In this document: in pieces, positions 42,969-52,578 of the stretch
How positions within the stretch are numbered: the stretch's first letter is position 1
Layout of the letters: each line of letters starts with the position of its first letter
Assembly: GCF_000024405.1 (NCBI RefSeq)
Contig: NC_013517.1
Coordinates: forward strand, 1,736,001-1,800,000
DNA length: 64,000 bases
Direction of reading: 5' to 3'
DNA from: Sebaldella termitidis ATCC 33386
GTDB lineage: Bacteria > Fusobacteriota > Fusobacteriia > Fusobacteriales > Leptotrichiaceae
The notes under the pieces: model-generated
The model's input: only the letters and a program-made list of their open reading frames with translations
Databases searched by the model: none
What the model was told of the DNA's origin: nothing
Made by a program: the position numbers and the translations under genes

Positions 42969-44351
42969 ATGGATAACGAAAAAACAATGGAAAATTCATT
43001 AGATCAAACAAAAGTCAAGACTGTAAATTATGAAGACGTAAAAACAACAGCACCTGTAGATGAAAAACTTCCATTAGGAAAAACACTGGCATTTGCACTG
43101 CAGCATGTACTTGCAATGTGTGCCGGAGCGGTAGCAGTACCACTGATAGTAGGGAGTGCAGCCGGACTTTCACAAAGTGAGATTTTATTTCTTATAAATG
43201 CAGATTTATTAATAGCTGGTATAGCAACTCTGACACAGTCACTCGGTATAGGAAAATTCATCGGCGGGAAAATACCAATGATAGAAGGAACAAGCTTTGC
43301 ATCGGTGAATGCCATGGTAGCAATTGCGGGTACTTACAAAGGAGATCCTTATACAGCAATTACCACTATTTTTGGTGCTGTTCTAATAGCAGGACTGTTT
43401 GTATTTCTGGTGGCTCCTTTCTTTGGAAAATTTCTGAAATTCTTTCCGGAAGTAGTAACAGGAACAGTGGTTACAATAATAGGTGTATCCTTACTGCCGG
43501 TGGCTATAAAGTGGTCAGCTGGAAATGGAGCAGAAGCCGGAAGGGCAAATATTTTTCTGGCAATGGGAACCTTAATTTTCATTTTGCTTCTAAATAAATT
43601 TTTAAAGGGAAATTTAGGAAATCTTGCTATAATGTTCGGGTTACTGGGAGGAACTCTGGCAGCCTATGCATTCGGCATGGTAGATTTTACCCTGGTAAAA
43701 GAAGCAAAAGCACTAGGCTTTGTGATGCCTTTTCATTTCGGACTTCCCCGTTTTGAAATCACTGCTATTATCTCCCTGCTTCTGGTAATGCTGGTAACTA
43801 TGACTGAGGCAACCGGGAATATAATAGCCGTTCATAAAATAAGCGGAAGAAAGCTTGATGATAAAAATTTGACAAGATCATTAAGAACAGATGGTTTTGC
43901 TACTATGCTGGCTGCTGTTTTTAATACGTTTCCGCATACTGCTTTTTCACAAAATATCGGACTGCTCAGCCTTACGGGAATAAAAAGCCGTTATGTAGTA
44001 GCGGTTTCGGGAATTATGTTGCTTGCACTGGGTCTTTTGCCAAAAATGGCAGGAATAATAGCTTCTGTGCCATATCCCGTTTTAGGGGGAGCCGGCTTTG
44101 TCTTATTCGGAATGGTAGCTGCAAATGGAATAAAATCTTTGTCTAAGGTGAAATTTGACGGAACTAAAAACGGAATGATAGTAGCTGTAAGTATAGGGCT
44201 AGCTTTGATTCCCGTGGCAGTGCCGGGATTTTACGACAATTTCCCCGAATGGGTAGGAACACTTTTTCACAGCGGAATAACTACCGGAAGTTTAAGTGCA
44301 ATACTGCTGAATCTCTTGTTTAACGGTGTAGGAGAAAAGGAGCAGGAATAA
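42969..44351 (+). CDS. NCS2-family xanthine/urate permease (third copy)
   Basis: A 460-residue permease from ATG 42969, four bases after AGGAG; the upstream TTG 42954 overlaps no site. It has LQHVLAMCAGAVAVPL in helix 1 and EGTSFASVNAM in helix 3. The NAT motif is QNIGLLSLTGIKSRYVV, closer to bacterial xanthine/urate transporters (PucJ/PucK/XanP) than the motifs of the other two copies. It therefore probably carries urate or xanthine (inference). 139 bp separate it from ygfK, with an imperfect TTTTAGA/TCTAAAA hairpin region. Confidence 0.9.
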   Translation: MDNEKTMENSLDQTKVKTVNYEDVKTTAPVDEKLPLGKTLAFALQHVLAMCAGAVAVPLIVGSAAGLSQSEILFLINADLLIAGIATLTQSLGIGKFIGGKIPMIEGTSFASVNAMVAIAGTYKGDPYTAITTIFGAVLIAGLFVFLVAPFFGKFLKFFPEVVTGTVVTIIGVSLLPVAIKWSAGNGAEAGRANIFLAMGTLIFILLLNKFLKGNLGNLAIMFGLLGGTLAAYAFGMVDFTLVKEAKALGFVMPFHFGLPRFEITAIISLLLVMLVTMTEATGNIIAVHKISGRKLDDKNLTRSLRTDGFATMLAAVFNTFPHTAFSQNIGLLSLTGIKSRYVVAVSGIMLLALGLLPKMAGIIASVPYPVLGGAGFVLFGMVAANGIKSLSKVKFDGTKNGMIVAVSIGLALIPVAVPGFYDNFPEWVGTLFHSGITTGSLSAILLNLLFNGVGEKEQE

Positions 44352-44490
44352 AAACTGAAATAAACAGCATCCTGAAAATTTTAGATTTTATGTTCGGATT
44401 TTGAAATATAAAGTCTAAAAAAGGACAGTTAACTTAAGTTTATAGATTTTTGTAAGAAGATAAATAAAAAAATGTTGGAGGATAAAGAGA

Positions 44491-47400
44491 ATGAGTGATT
44501 TAATGAGATTAATCCCGTTTGGTACAATGGTAGAATGGATTTTTCAGGAATATGAAGAACAGGGAACTATTTTCGGAGTAAGAAAAAATAAATTTTATAA
44601 AAATAACAGCGGTACCAATATAGTAATGTTTGGTGATAAACTAAGCACTCCTATAGGACCTGCTGCAGGACCGAATTCACAGCTTGCACAGAATATAGTG
44701 GCAGCATATCTGACTGGATCACGTTTTGTAGAATTGAAAACAGTACAGCAGATGGATGGTGAAGATCTGAGAAAATGTGTGGCAAAGCCTTGTATAAATG
44801 CTGAGGATGAATGTTATAACGTGGAATGGTCAACAGAGCTTACTGTTCCTGAAGCTTATAATGAATATATAAAAGCATGGTTTGCACTGCATGTGGTAGG
44901 AAAAGAACTCGGGATCAGCGATAAGAGAGATTTTGCTTTTAATATGAGTGTGGGATATGATCTTGACGGTATAAAGTCGCCTAAAATCGATGCTTTTATA
45001 GAAGGACTGAAAGATGCCTCTACTACAGAAATATGGAAAGAATGTAAGGAATATTTATTAAATAATATTGATAAGTTTCAAAGACTTACAAAAGAAGATG
45101 TGGAAAATATTTCATCAAGCGTTTGTCCTTCAATATGTTTATCAACATTACACGGATGTCCTCCTGCTGAAATAGAAAGAATAGCAAGATATCTTCTGGA
45201 AGAGAAGAAGCTTCATACTTTCATAAAGTGTAATCCTACACTTCTAGGGTATGAATTCGCAAGAGGAATTCTGGATAAAATGGGATATGATTATATTTCA
45301 TTTGATGACCACCACTTTAAGAATGACCTTCAGTACGGAGATGCTATAGCAATGCTTACTCGTCTGATAGAATTCTCAAAAGAGCTTGGTCTTGAATTCG
45401 GTGTTAAGCTGACTAATACATTCCCTGTAAAAATAGCAAGAAAAGAGCTTCCGGGTGAAGAAATGTATATGTCGGGAAGATCACTGTTCCCGCTTACTAT
45501 AAGTCTGGCTAATAAATTATCACAGGAATTCAAGGGACTTCTTCCTATATCATTCTCAGGAGGAGCTGATTTCTTTAATATAGAAGAAATTATAAAAACA
45601 GGAATACAGCCTATAACTATAGCGACTACTATTCTAAAGCCGGGAGGATATGAAAGAACTACACAGCTTGCAGAGAAAATAGAGCCGTTACTTGCAGGAA
45701 AATTTCATGGTATAGATCTGGAAAGTCTGGAACGTCTTGCTGAAAGCGTTACAATAAATAAATATCATGTAAAAAGTGCAAGACCAGTAGGATCAAGAAA
45801 AACAAAATCAATACTTCCTTTATATGACTGTGCAAAAGCACCTTGTAAAGACGGAGGATGTCCTATAGAGCAGCAGATACCGGAGTATTTGAAGCTGGTA
45901 AGCGAAGGAAATTATGAAGAAGCATTTAAGGTAATAGTAAATGACAATGCGTCACCTGCTGTTACAGGTACAATCTGTGACCATCAGTGTCAGCATAAAT
46001 GTACGAGACTTGACTATGATTCTCCGCTTGAAATAAGAAATGCAAAAAAGATAGCAGTTTTAAATGCGCAGGATAAATATCTGGCAAATATGAAAAAAGC
46101 AAAAATAGTAACTAAGAAAAAAGCTGTAGTAATAGGGGCAGGACCTGCCGGAGTGGCTATTTCGTTCTTTTTAAGAAGAAACGGAATGGAAGTTACTGTT
46201 CTGGAAAAAAGAGATCGTCCTTACGGAATAGTGGAATATATAATACCTGAATTCAGAATTTCATCAGAAATGATAAACAGAGATTATCAGCTTGCAGTAA
46301 ATGCGGGTGTAAACTTTGTTTATAATGTAAATGAAAATTATGATATAGAAGAGCTGAAAAAGGAATATGACTTTGTGGTAGTAGCTACCGGAGCATGGAA
46401 AGAAGGAATAATTCCTGTAAAAGAAGGCGGGGAGAATCTGCGTGATGCGTTAGAATTCCTTGAAGATGCCAAAAAGAATGACATAAATATCTCTTTAGGT
46501 AAAAAAGTAGCTGTACTTGGTGGCGGAGACGTGGCAATGGACTGCTCGAGAACTGCCAAAAGAGCTCCGGGAGTAGAAAGTGTATCTATAGTATACAGAA
46601 GAACAAGAGAATTCATGCCAGCAGAACCTGAAGAAAAAGAACAGGCTCTGGGTGACGGAGTAATATTCCAGGAATTATTATCGCCTGTGTCATATGACGG
46701 TAAGAATCTTGTGTGTGAAGTTATGGAACTTGCTGATATAGATGAATCTGGAAGAAGAGGAATAAAAGGTACAGGACAGATGAAAACACTGGAATTCGAT
46801 ACAGTGGTAAGTGCTGTAGGTGCCAGAGTAGATACTTCTTTATTTGAAAAGAATAATTTAAAATTAAATGATAAAGGTTATGTAAATATTAACCAGTTTA
46901 ATGAGTCAAGCTCTGCTGATGTTTATATAGCCGGTGACTGTAAATCGGGAACATCTACAATAGTAAAAGCTATAGCAGATGCTAAGGTAATAGCTAAGGA
47001 TATTCTGGATAAAGCCGGATTAACAGTAGATTTTGAAAGATATAATGTAGTTCAGAAAGAAGAAACATTATATGAAAGAAAAGGAATACTAAAAGCAAAC
47101 ACTAAAACTAAAGAAGACGGTGCACGTTGCCTGACTTGTGACCAGGTATGCGAGCTTTGCTGTGATGTTTGTCCTAACAGAGCAAATGTAATGGTAAGAA
47201 TAAATAACGGTCCGTTCAACCAAACACACCAGATAGTCCATTTAGACGGAATGTGTAATGAATGCGGAAACTGCGGTGTTTTCTGTCCGCATACAGGAAA
47301 TCCATATAAAGATAAAATAACTGTATTCTGGACAGAGGAAGACTTTGTCGACAGTACTAACAAAGGATTCCTTCCTCTTGGAAATGATACATTCAGAGTC

Positions 47401-47520
47401 AGAAAAGAGGACGGAAGCATAATAGATCATGTATTGGGAGACGGTCAGATTTCCCGTGAAATGAATGAAGTGTTAAATACAATACTAAAAGACTACTCAT
47501 ACTATATGATGAGTTTATAG
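44491..47520 (+). CDS. ygfK: YgfK: flavin/iron-sulfur oxidoreductase
   Basis: A 1009-residue protein, close to the ~1030 of E. coli YgfK. An N-terminal FMN/TIM-barrel-like half (about 1-440) precedes a GltD-like half. The latter has a cysteine cluster CAKAPCKDGGC ... CDHQCQHKC (about 450-500), an FAD motif VVIGAGPAGVA (about 547), an NAD-type GGGDVAMDC (about 680) and a GDCKSGTSTIVKA block (about 818). Two ferredoxin-type clusters close the protein (CLTCDQVCELCCDVCP and CNECGNCGVFCP, about 875-930). Once annotated as a selenate reductase subunit, it is now linked to the reduction of urate-derived intermediates. It probably couples electron carriers to a reductive step; the substrate remains inferred. 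It stands nine bases before ssnA. Confidence 0.9.
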   Translation: MSDLMRLIPFGTMVEWIFQEYEEQGTIFGVRKNKFYKNNSGTNIVMFGDKLSTPIGPAAGPNSQLAQNIVAAYLTGSRFVELKTVQQMDGEDLRKCVAKPCINAEDECYNVEWSTELTVPEAYNEYIKAWFALHVVGKELGISDKRDFAFNMSVGYDLDGIKSPKIDAFIEGLKDASTTEIWKECKEYLLNNIDKFQRLTKEDVENISSSVCPSICLSTLHGCPPAEIERIARYLLEEKKLHTFIKCNPTLLGYEFARGILDKMGYDYISFDDHHFKNDLQYGDAIAMLTRLIEFSKELGLEFGVKLTNTFPVKIARKELPGEEMYMSGRSLFPLTISLANKLSQEFKGLLPISFSGGADFFNIEEIIKTGIQPITIATTILKPGGYERTTQLAEKIEPLLAGKFHGIDLESLERLAESVTINKYHVKSARPVGSRKTKSILPLYDCAKAPCKDGGCPIEQQIPEYLKLVSEGNYEEAFKVIVNDNASPAVTGTICDHQCQHKCTRLDYDSPLEIRNAKKIAVLNAQDKYLANMKKAKIVTKKKAVVIGAGPAGVAISFFLRRNGMEVTVLEKRDRPYGIVEYIIPEFRISSEMINRDYQLAVNAGVNFVYNVNENYDIEELKKEYDFVVVATGAWKEGIIPVKEGGENLRDALEFLEDAKKNDINISLGKKVAVLGGGDVAMDCSRTAKRAPGVESVSIVYRRTREFMPAEPEEKEQALGDGVIFQELLSPVSYDGKNLVCEVMELADIDESGRRGIKGTGQMKTLEFDTVVSAVGARVDTSLFEKNNLKLNDKGYVNINQFNESSSADVYIAGDCKSGTSTIVKAIADAKVIAKDILDKAGLTVDFERYNVVQKEETLYERKGILKANTKTKEDGARCLTCDQVCELCCDVCPNRANVMVRINNGPFNQTHQIVHLDGMCNECGNCGVFCPHTGNPYKDKITVFWTEEDFVDSTNKGFLPLGNDTFRVRKEDGSIIDHVLGDGQISREMNEVLNTILKDYSYYMMSL

Positions 47521-47529
47521 GAGGTAGAA

Positions 47530-48858
47530 ATGATTTTAATCGGTAACGGAAGAGTTTTTACACGTGATGAAAATAATCCATATATTGAAAATGGTGCGGT
47601 GTTAATAGACGGAAAAGTTATTAAAGAAATAGGGAAAACTGATGAGCTTAAAGCCAAGTATCCTGATGCCCAGTATAAGGATGCAAAAGGGCATCTGGTA
47701 ATGCCCGGATTTATAAATCCTCATATGCATTATTACAGTACATTCGCAAGAGGGATGTTTTTGGACAATCCTCCGGCAACTATGTTCAGCGATATACTGA
47801 AAGGGCTGTGGTGGAGACTTGACAGAGCTCTGACTCTGGAGGATGTATATTATAGTGCGGCTATGCCTATGATAGAGCAAATAAAAAGCGGTGTTACTAC
47901 GGTAATAGATCACCATGCCAGTGCATATGCAGTAGAAGGAAGTCTTTTTAAGATAGCTGATGCTGCACGTGAATTCGGAATCAGAAGCAACTTGTGTTAT
48001 GAAACTTCGGACAGAGACGGGGAAGCTATAGCAAAAGCCGGAATTAAAGAAAATGCAGACTTTATAAAATATTGCAACGAGCAAAAAGATGATATGATAA
48101 AAGGACTTTTTGGATTTCATGCTTCTATGACTGTATCGGATAAAACACTTGACGAAAGCCTTGCTGCAGCAGCAAATGTTAATGGAGGATTTCATGTACA
48201 CTGTGCCGAAGGTATAGAAGATGTGGCAGACTCTCTTGCCAAGTATAACCAGAGAGTAATAGAAAGATGGTATAAAAGAGGAGTACTGAATGAAAAGAGT
48301 ATAGCAGTACACTGTATCCATCTAAGCAGTGATGAAATAGATATGTTAAAAGAAAGCAATGTAGCTGTAGTTCATAACCCTGAGTCAAATATGGGAAATG
48401 CAGTAGGAATAGCTCCGATTCTTGAAATGATGAAAAGAGGAGTATTAGTAGGACTGGGAACTGACGGTTACACTGCTGATATGACTGAATCATATAAAGT
48501 AGCAAATATTATTCATAAGCATGTAAATAAGCTTCCAAGCGTGGGATGGACTGAACCGCCTCAAATGTTATTTGATAATAACAGAAAAATAGTAAACAGA
48601 TTTATTGATGGAACAACAGGAATTCTAAAAGAAGGAGCTTATGCGGATATTATCATAGTAGATTATAAAGGACCTACACCTGTGAATGAAACAAATCTGA
48701 ACAGTCATATTCTGTTCGGCGTAACAGGAAGAAATGTAGATACTACAATAATAAACGGACGTGTGGTAATGGACGAAAGAAAACTAGTAGACATTGATGA
48801 AGACAGAGTAGCTGCAAAGAGTGTAGAACTGGCACAAAAATTATGGAATCGTATATAG
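47530..48858 (+). CDS. ssnA: SsnA-type aminohydrolase
   Basis: A 442-residue amidohydrolase-superfamily protein with NPHMHYYST (about residue 65, HxH), HHASAYAVEGS, VHCAEG (about 217) and VHCIHLSSDE. The GTDGYTADMTE aspartate near 315 completes the metal site. It is found next to ygfK in most selenium/purine loci and is presumed to hydrolyse a cyclic amide or amidine of the purine breakdown route. The name derives from stationary-phase survival in E. coli, but its substrate is not firmly known. A TAGGAGGT site is present six bases before ATG. Together with ygfK it forms a two-gene unit. Confidence 0.9.
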   Translation: MILIGNGRVFTRDENNPYIENGAVLIDGKVIKEIGKTDELKAKYPDAQYKDAKGHLVMPGFINPHMHYYSTFARGMFLDNPPATMFSDILKGLWWRLDRALTLEDVYYSAAMPMIEQIKSGVTTVIDHHASAYAVEGSLFKIADAAREFGIRSNLCYETSDRDGEAIAKAGIKENADFIKYCNEQKDDMIKGLFGFHASMTVSDKTLDESLAAAANVNGGFHVHCAEGIEDVADSLAKYNQRVIERWYKRGVLNEKSIAVHCIHLSSDEIDMLKESNVAVVHNPESNMGNAVGIAPILEMMKRGVLVGLGTDGYTADMTESYKVANIIHKHVNKLPSVGWTEPPQMLFDNNRKIVNRFIDGTTGILKEGAYADIIIVDYKGPTPVNETNLNSHILFGVTGRNVDTTIINGRVVMDERKLVDIDEDRVAAKSVELAQKLWNRI

Positions 48859-48978
48859 AGCTTAATTGTAAAATGGTATCCTGATACTCTGACCTGTTTT
48901 ATATAAATACAGGATCGGGTATAAGTGTTTCGGCATTGACAGATATTTAAAACTGGATATAAGTCGGTCAAGGCACTG

Positions 48979-49003
48979 GTACAGTGTTTATGAAACACTG
49001 TAC
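48979..49003 (+). other. Perfect 11-bp hairpin before xdh
   Basis: GTACAGTGTTT (48979-48989) and AAACACTGTAC (48993-49003) flank a three-base loop, preceded by CCTGT/ACAGG around 48893-48913. No T run follows. The hairpins stand 90-200 bp upstream of the xanthine dehydrogenase start. Confidence 0.5.
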
Positions 49004-49105
49004 TATGAATAATGGTTTATAAATACATTATCAACACTTTACAGCAAGGTATACTAAAGATAGTCGTTTTATATAATCTTAATAATTGGCAAGATGGAGG
49101 AAAAA

Positions 49106-51682
49106 ATGACTTATACTTTTAATATTAATGGTAAAGAATATGGAACCGAGATAAAGAAGAACTTATTGGATTACTTAAGAGATGATTTAGAATTAACAGG
49201 AACAAAAAACGGGTGCAGCGAAGGAGCATGCGGTACCTGTACGGTAATACTGGACGGGAAAGCAATGAGAGCCTGTGTGCTTACTACTGAAAAAATAAAC
49301 GGGAAAAGTATTATAACTATAGAGGGATTAAGTGAAAGAGAAAGGGAAGTTTATGCTTACGCATTTAGTAAGACAGGAGCCGTACAGTGCGGCTTCTGTA
49401 TCCCGGGAATGGTAATAAGCAGTAAAGTGCTGCTTGATAAAAACCAGAATCCTACTCTTGATGAAATAAAAACAGCCCTTAGAGGAAATATATGCAGATG
49501 TACAGGATATATCAAGATTTTTGATGCGGTAAATCTGGCAGCGGAAATATTCAGAGAAAACAGGGAAGTTCCAAAGGTACAATGCAAAGGTCTTGTGGGA
49601 GAAAATCTTGAAAGAGTGGATGCAGTGGAAAAAACACTTGGAACAGGAGTGTATGTGGATGATATCCATATAGAAGGAATGCTTCACGGTTCATGTGTAA
49701 GACCGGAATTTCCGAGAATTCTTGTGAAAAAAATTGATATACAGAAAGCAAAAGAGTATCCCGGAGTAGTAGAAGTATTTACTAAGCAGAATCTTCCGGA
49801 GCTTCAGAATCTCGGTCACCTGGTAAAGGACTGGCCTGCACTTATAGGTGAAGGCGAGGAAACAAGATATGTGGGAGATGCTCTGGCACTGGTAGTAGCT
49901 GAATCGGAAGAAATTCTTGAAGAAGCAAAAAAACTGGTAGTCGTGGAGTATGAAAAGCTGGAGCCTGTTAGAAATCCTGCAGAAGCCATGAAAGAAGGAG
50001 CTCCTAAGATACATGAAAAAGGAAATCTGTTATTTCATCAGGATTTGTACAGGGGAAATCCAGAAGAAAAAATAGCAAAGTCAAAATATGTGGTAAAGGA
50101 TCATTTTTCTGTTCCGTTTACAGACCATGCATTTATGGAGCCTGAATGTGCAATAGCTATGCCTGACGGTGACGATAAGCTTTTGATGTATACTGCTTCA
50201 CAAAATATTTTTGATGAGCAGAGAGAAATTGCACAAATGCTGAGTATAGAGCCTGATCGTATAAGAATACAAAGTAAACTCGTAGGAGGAGGCTTTGGAG
50301 GAAAGGAAGATATGTCTGTTCAGCACCATGCAGCTTTGGCGGCATATATGCTGAAAAGACCCGTAAAGGTAAAATTCTCAAGACAGGAAAGTATAATGTA
50401 TCACACAAAGCGTCACCCGATGGAAATGGACTTTACTGTGGGCTGTGATGAAAATGGTATTTTACAGGGACTGGTTGCCACTATAATTTCTGATACAGGA
50501 GCCTATGCTTCACTGGGAGGACCGGTATTGCAGAGAGCATGTACACATGCTGCAGGACCGTATAACTTTCAGGATATAAATATACAGGGAAGTGCATATT
50601 ACACTAATAATCCTCCAGCAGGAGCATACAGAGGATTCGGGGTAACGCAGTCATTATTTGCCATGGAAGCATGTCTTAATAAACTGGCAGATATGGTAGG
50701 AATATCACATTGGGAAATGAGATACAGAAATGCAATCAAGCCGGGAGATATACTTCCAAATGGTCAGATAGCAGATGAAAGTACAGCTTTTATAGAAACT
50801 CTGGAAGCTGTAAAAGAAGAATATGATAATGCCAAATATGTAGGAATAGGATGCGGAATCAAAAACAGCGGTCTTGGTGTGGGAATACCCGATACCGGAA
50901 GATGTAAGGCTTCTGTGGAAAATGGAAAGGTGCATGTAAGAACAGCAGCTGCATGTATAGGACAGGGGCTTGCCACTGTAATGCTGCAGATAGCTGCTCA
51001 AACACTTGATATAGCCACCGACCTAATCGTAATGGAAGCTCCTGATACAGCAAGAACACCAAATTCAGGAACAACAACAGCTTCAAGACAGACACTCGTT
51101 ACAGGAGAGGCTGTAAGAAAAGTAACACAAATGGTAAAAGATGAGCTGGATAAGGGAAAAACACTGGCAGATCTTGAAGGTCAGGAATTTTATGCAGAAT
51201 ATCTGGCTAAAACGGATCCTATGGGAACAGATGTTCCAAATCCTGTAAGTCACGTAGGATACGGTTATGCAACACAAATAGTAATCCTTGATGATAACGG
51301 AATGCTTAAAAGGGTAGTTGCCGCACATGATGTGGGAACTCCTATAAACCCTATAAACGTAGAAGGACAAATAGAAGGCGGTGTGGTTATGTCGCTTGGA
51401 TATGCCTTAACAGAGGATTATCCGCTTGTAGATTCTATGCCAAAGGTAAAATACGGTACTCTCGGGCTCTTCAGAGCTACACAGGTACCGGAAATAAAAG
51501 CCGTTATAGTAAAAAAGGACGAACAGAATCCTATGGCCTACGGTGCAAAAGGCGTGGGAGAAATAGCAAGTATACCTACAGCACCGGCAGTACAGGATGC
51601 TTACTATATGTTTGATAAAAAATTCAGAACAAAGCTTCCTTTAGGGGAAACACCTTATAATAAAAAGAAAATAGAAGATTAA
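49106..51682 (+). CDS. Selenium-dependent xanthine dehydrogenase, fused [2Fe-2S]/molybdenum protein
   Basis: About 858 residues from ATG 49106 after GGAGG (the ATG at 49094 overlaps the site). An N-terminal [2Fe-2S] ferredoxin-like domain has CSEGACGTC (about residue 40). A second cluster domain follows with CGFCIPGM and NICRCTGY (about 100-140). The molybdopterin domain runs from about 170 with GGGFGGKED, AYRGFGV, GQGLATVM and AYGAKGVGE (catalytic glutamate) blocks. No FAD domain is present, so the electron partner is separate (YgfK or ferredoxin). This fusion matches the Se-dependent xanthine dehydrogenase family, in which labile selenium is the terminal ligand on molybdenum. It would interconvert hypoxanthine, xanthine and urate. 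Confidence 0.9.
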   Translation: MTYTFNINGKEYGTEIKKNLLDYLRDDLELTGTKNGCSEGACGTCTVILDGKAMRACVLTTEKINGKSIITIEGLSEREREVYAYAFSKTGAVQCGFCIPGMVISSKVLLDKNQNPTLDEIKTALRGNICRCTGYIKIFDAVNLAAEIFRENREVPKVQCKGLVGENLERVDAVEKTLGTGVYVDDIHIEGMLHGSCVRPEFPRILVKKIDIQKAKEYPGVVEVFTKQNLPELQNLGHLVKDWPALIGEGEETRYVGDALALVVAESEEILEEAKKLVVVEYEKLEPVRNPAEAMKEGAPKIHEKGNLLFHQDLYRGNPEEKIAKSKYVVKDHFSVPFTDHAFMEPECAIAMPDGDDKLLMYTASQNIFDEQREIAQMLSIEPDRIRIQSKLVGGGFGGKEDMSVQHHAALAAYMLKRPVKVKFSRQESIMYHTKRHPMEMDFTVGCDENGILQGLVATIISDTGAYASLGGPVLQRACTHAAGPYNFQDINIQGSAYYTNNPPAGAYRGFGVTQSLFAMEACLNKLADMVGISHWEMRYRNAIKPGDILPNGQIADESTAFIETLEAVKEEYDNAKYVGIGCGIKNSGLGVGIPDTGRCKASVENGKVHVRTAAACIGQGLATVMLQIAAQTLDIATDLIVMEAPDTARTPNSGTTTASRQTLVTGEAVRKVTQMVKDELDKGKTLADLEGQEFYAEYLAKTDPMGTDVPNPVSHVGYGYATQIVILDDNGMLKRVVAAHDVGTPINPINVEGQIEGGVVMSLGYALTEDYPLVDSMPKVKYGTLGLFRATQVPEIKAVIVKKDEQNPMAYGAKGVGEIASIPTAPAVQDAYYMFDKKFRTKLPLGETPYNKKKIED

Positions 51683-51692
51683 AACCGGCACC

Positions 51693-51873
51693 CGGCAGAT
51701 TACAAATAATAACTGCCGTAGTGCTTTAATAAAAGCTTTAGGATAGTAAATGAAATTAAAAATTCAGATACGGAAAATAATTCGTATCCTGTTACATCTG
51801 ACAGTTGGGGTGTATATGGTAAAGCACAGATGCTTGAAAAGGGATCTGTCAAATATTACACCGGTAATTTTTT
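51693..51873 (+). promoter_or_regulatory. Four-hairpin leader with candidate terminator before ridA
   Basis: CGGCAG/CTGCCG (51693-51718), GATACGGA/TTCGTATC (51767-51788), ACAGAT/ATCTGT (51826-51849) and a compact ATTAC-ACCG-GTAAT hairpin directly followed by T6 (51855-51873). GACAG at 51800-51804 could alternatively pair with CTGTC at 51846-51850, so two mutually exclusive folds exist before the terminator. This is the layout of a transcriptional riboswitch or attenuator; no known class is recognised. No gene lies in 51683-52032. Confidence 0.5.
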
Positions 51874-52032
51874 CTTATTGTAATCAGACAATTGAAAGAA
51901 AAATATACATATAAAAATTGTTATATTTTCTGTCAGAAAGTTGATTTTAAAGAAAGTTTATGCTAAGCTTAGTAGCTATATATAAAATAAAAAAATTCAA
52001 AATTAATTAATTACAAAAATTAGGAGGAAATA

Positions 52033-52416
52033 ATGGAAAAAATAGTAATAAGTACGCCAAATGCTCCAGCAGCAATTGGTCCATATGCACAAGGAATCAG
52101 ATTAGGAGACGTGGTTTATACTTCGGGACAGCTTCCTATTGATCCAAAAACAGGTGAACTTGTAAGTGATGATATAAAGAAAGCCACAAGACAAAGTCTT
52201 GAAAATGTAAAGGCTGTTTTAGAAGCAGGGGGAAGCTCTGTAGGGAAAATAGTAAAGGTACTTATCCTGTTAAATGATATCAATGATTTTGCAGCAATGA
52301 ACGAGGTATATAATGAGTTCTTCGAAGGAACAGAATATCCTGCAAGATCAGCTTTTGAAGTAGCAACACTGCCTAAAAATGCTCTTATAGAGATAGAAGC
52401 AGTAGGGCACATTTAA
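52033..52416 (+). CDS. ridA: RidA-family enamine/imine deaminase
   Basis: A 127-residue trimeric YjgF/YER057c/UK114 protein. Typical blocks: NAPAAIGPYAQG near residue 10, YTSGQLPID, the LEAGGSS loop and PARSAFEVATLP with the active arginine (about 105-116). RidA hydrolyses 2-aminoacrylate and related reactive imines to keto acids. DpaL in this block makes such an intermediate, so a local detoxification role is likely. A TAGGAGG site precedes ATG. A terminator follows at 52434. Confidence 0.93.
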   Translation: MEKIVISTPNAPAAIGPYAQGIRLGDVVYTSGQLPIDPKTGELVSDDIKKATRQSLENVKAVLEAGGSSVGKIVKVLILLNDINDFAAMNEVYNEFFEGTEYPARSAFEVATLPKNALIEIEAVGHI

Positions 52417-52433
52417 ATAAATTTTATTTACAT

Positions 52434-52476
52434 TACTCCCCTTAGTATGTTTAATACATCTTGGGGAGTACTTTTA
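52434..52476 (+). terminator. Terminator after ridA
   Basis: TACTCCCC (52434-52441) pairs with GGGGAGTA (52463-52470), followed by CTTTT. It stands 18 bp after the stop. A TATAAT at 52520-52525 may be the -10 of the following moeA unit, but the -35 is unclear. Confidence 0.75.
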
Positions 52477-52578
52477 AATAATAAAGAAAATTTGATTTTT
52501 TGCAAAATAGTGGTAAACTTATAATGATCAATAATTATGTAAAATAACTAAAAAAAAGTTTACTATACAGGAGATAAG

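Noticed and set aside
47602-48321. 239-codon minus-strand frame opposite ssnA
   Set aside because: Shadow of the ssnA codon pattern; no start site and composition rich in Cys/Ser/Tyr typical of antisense frames.
51683-52032. Guanidine, purine, ZTP or Moco riboswitch classes as names for the leaders
   Set aside because: I looked for the conserved core sequences of these classes and did not see them; only generic hairpins can be supported.
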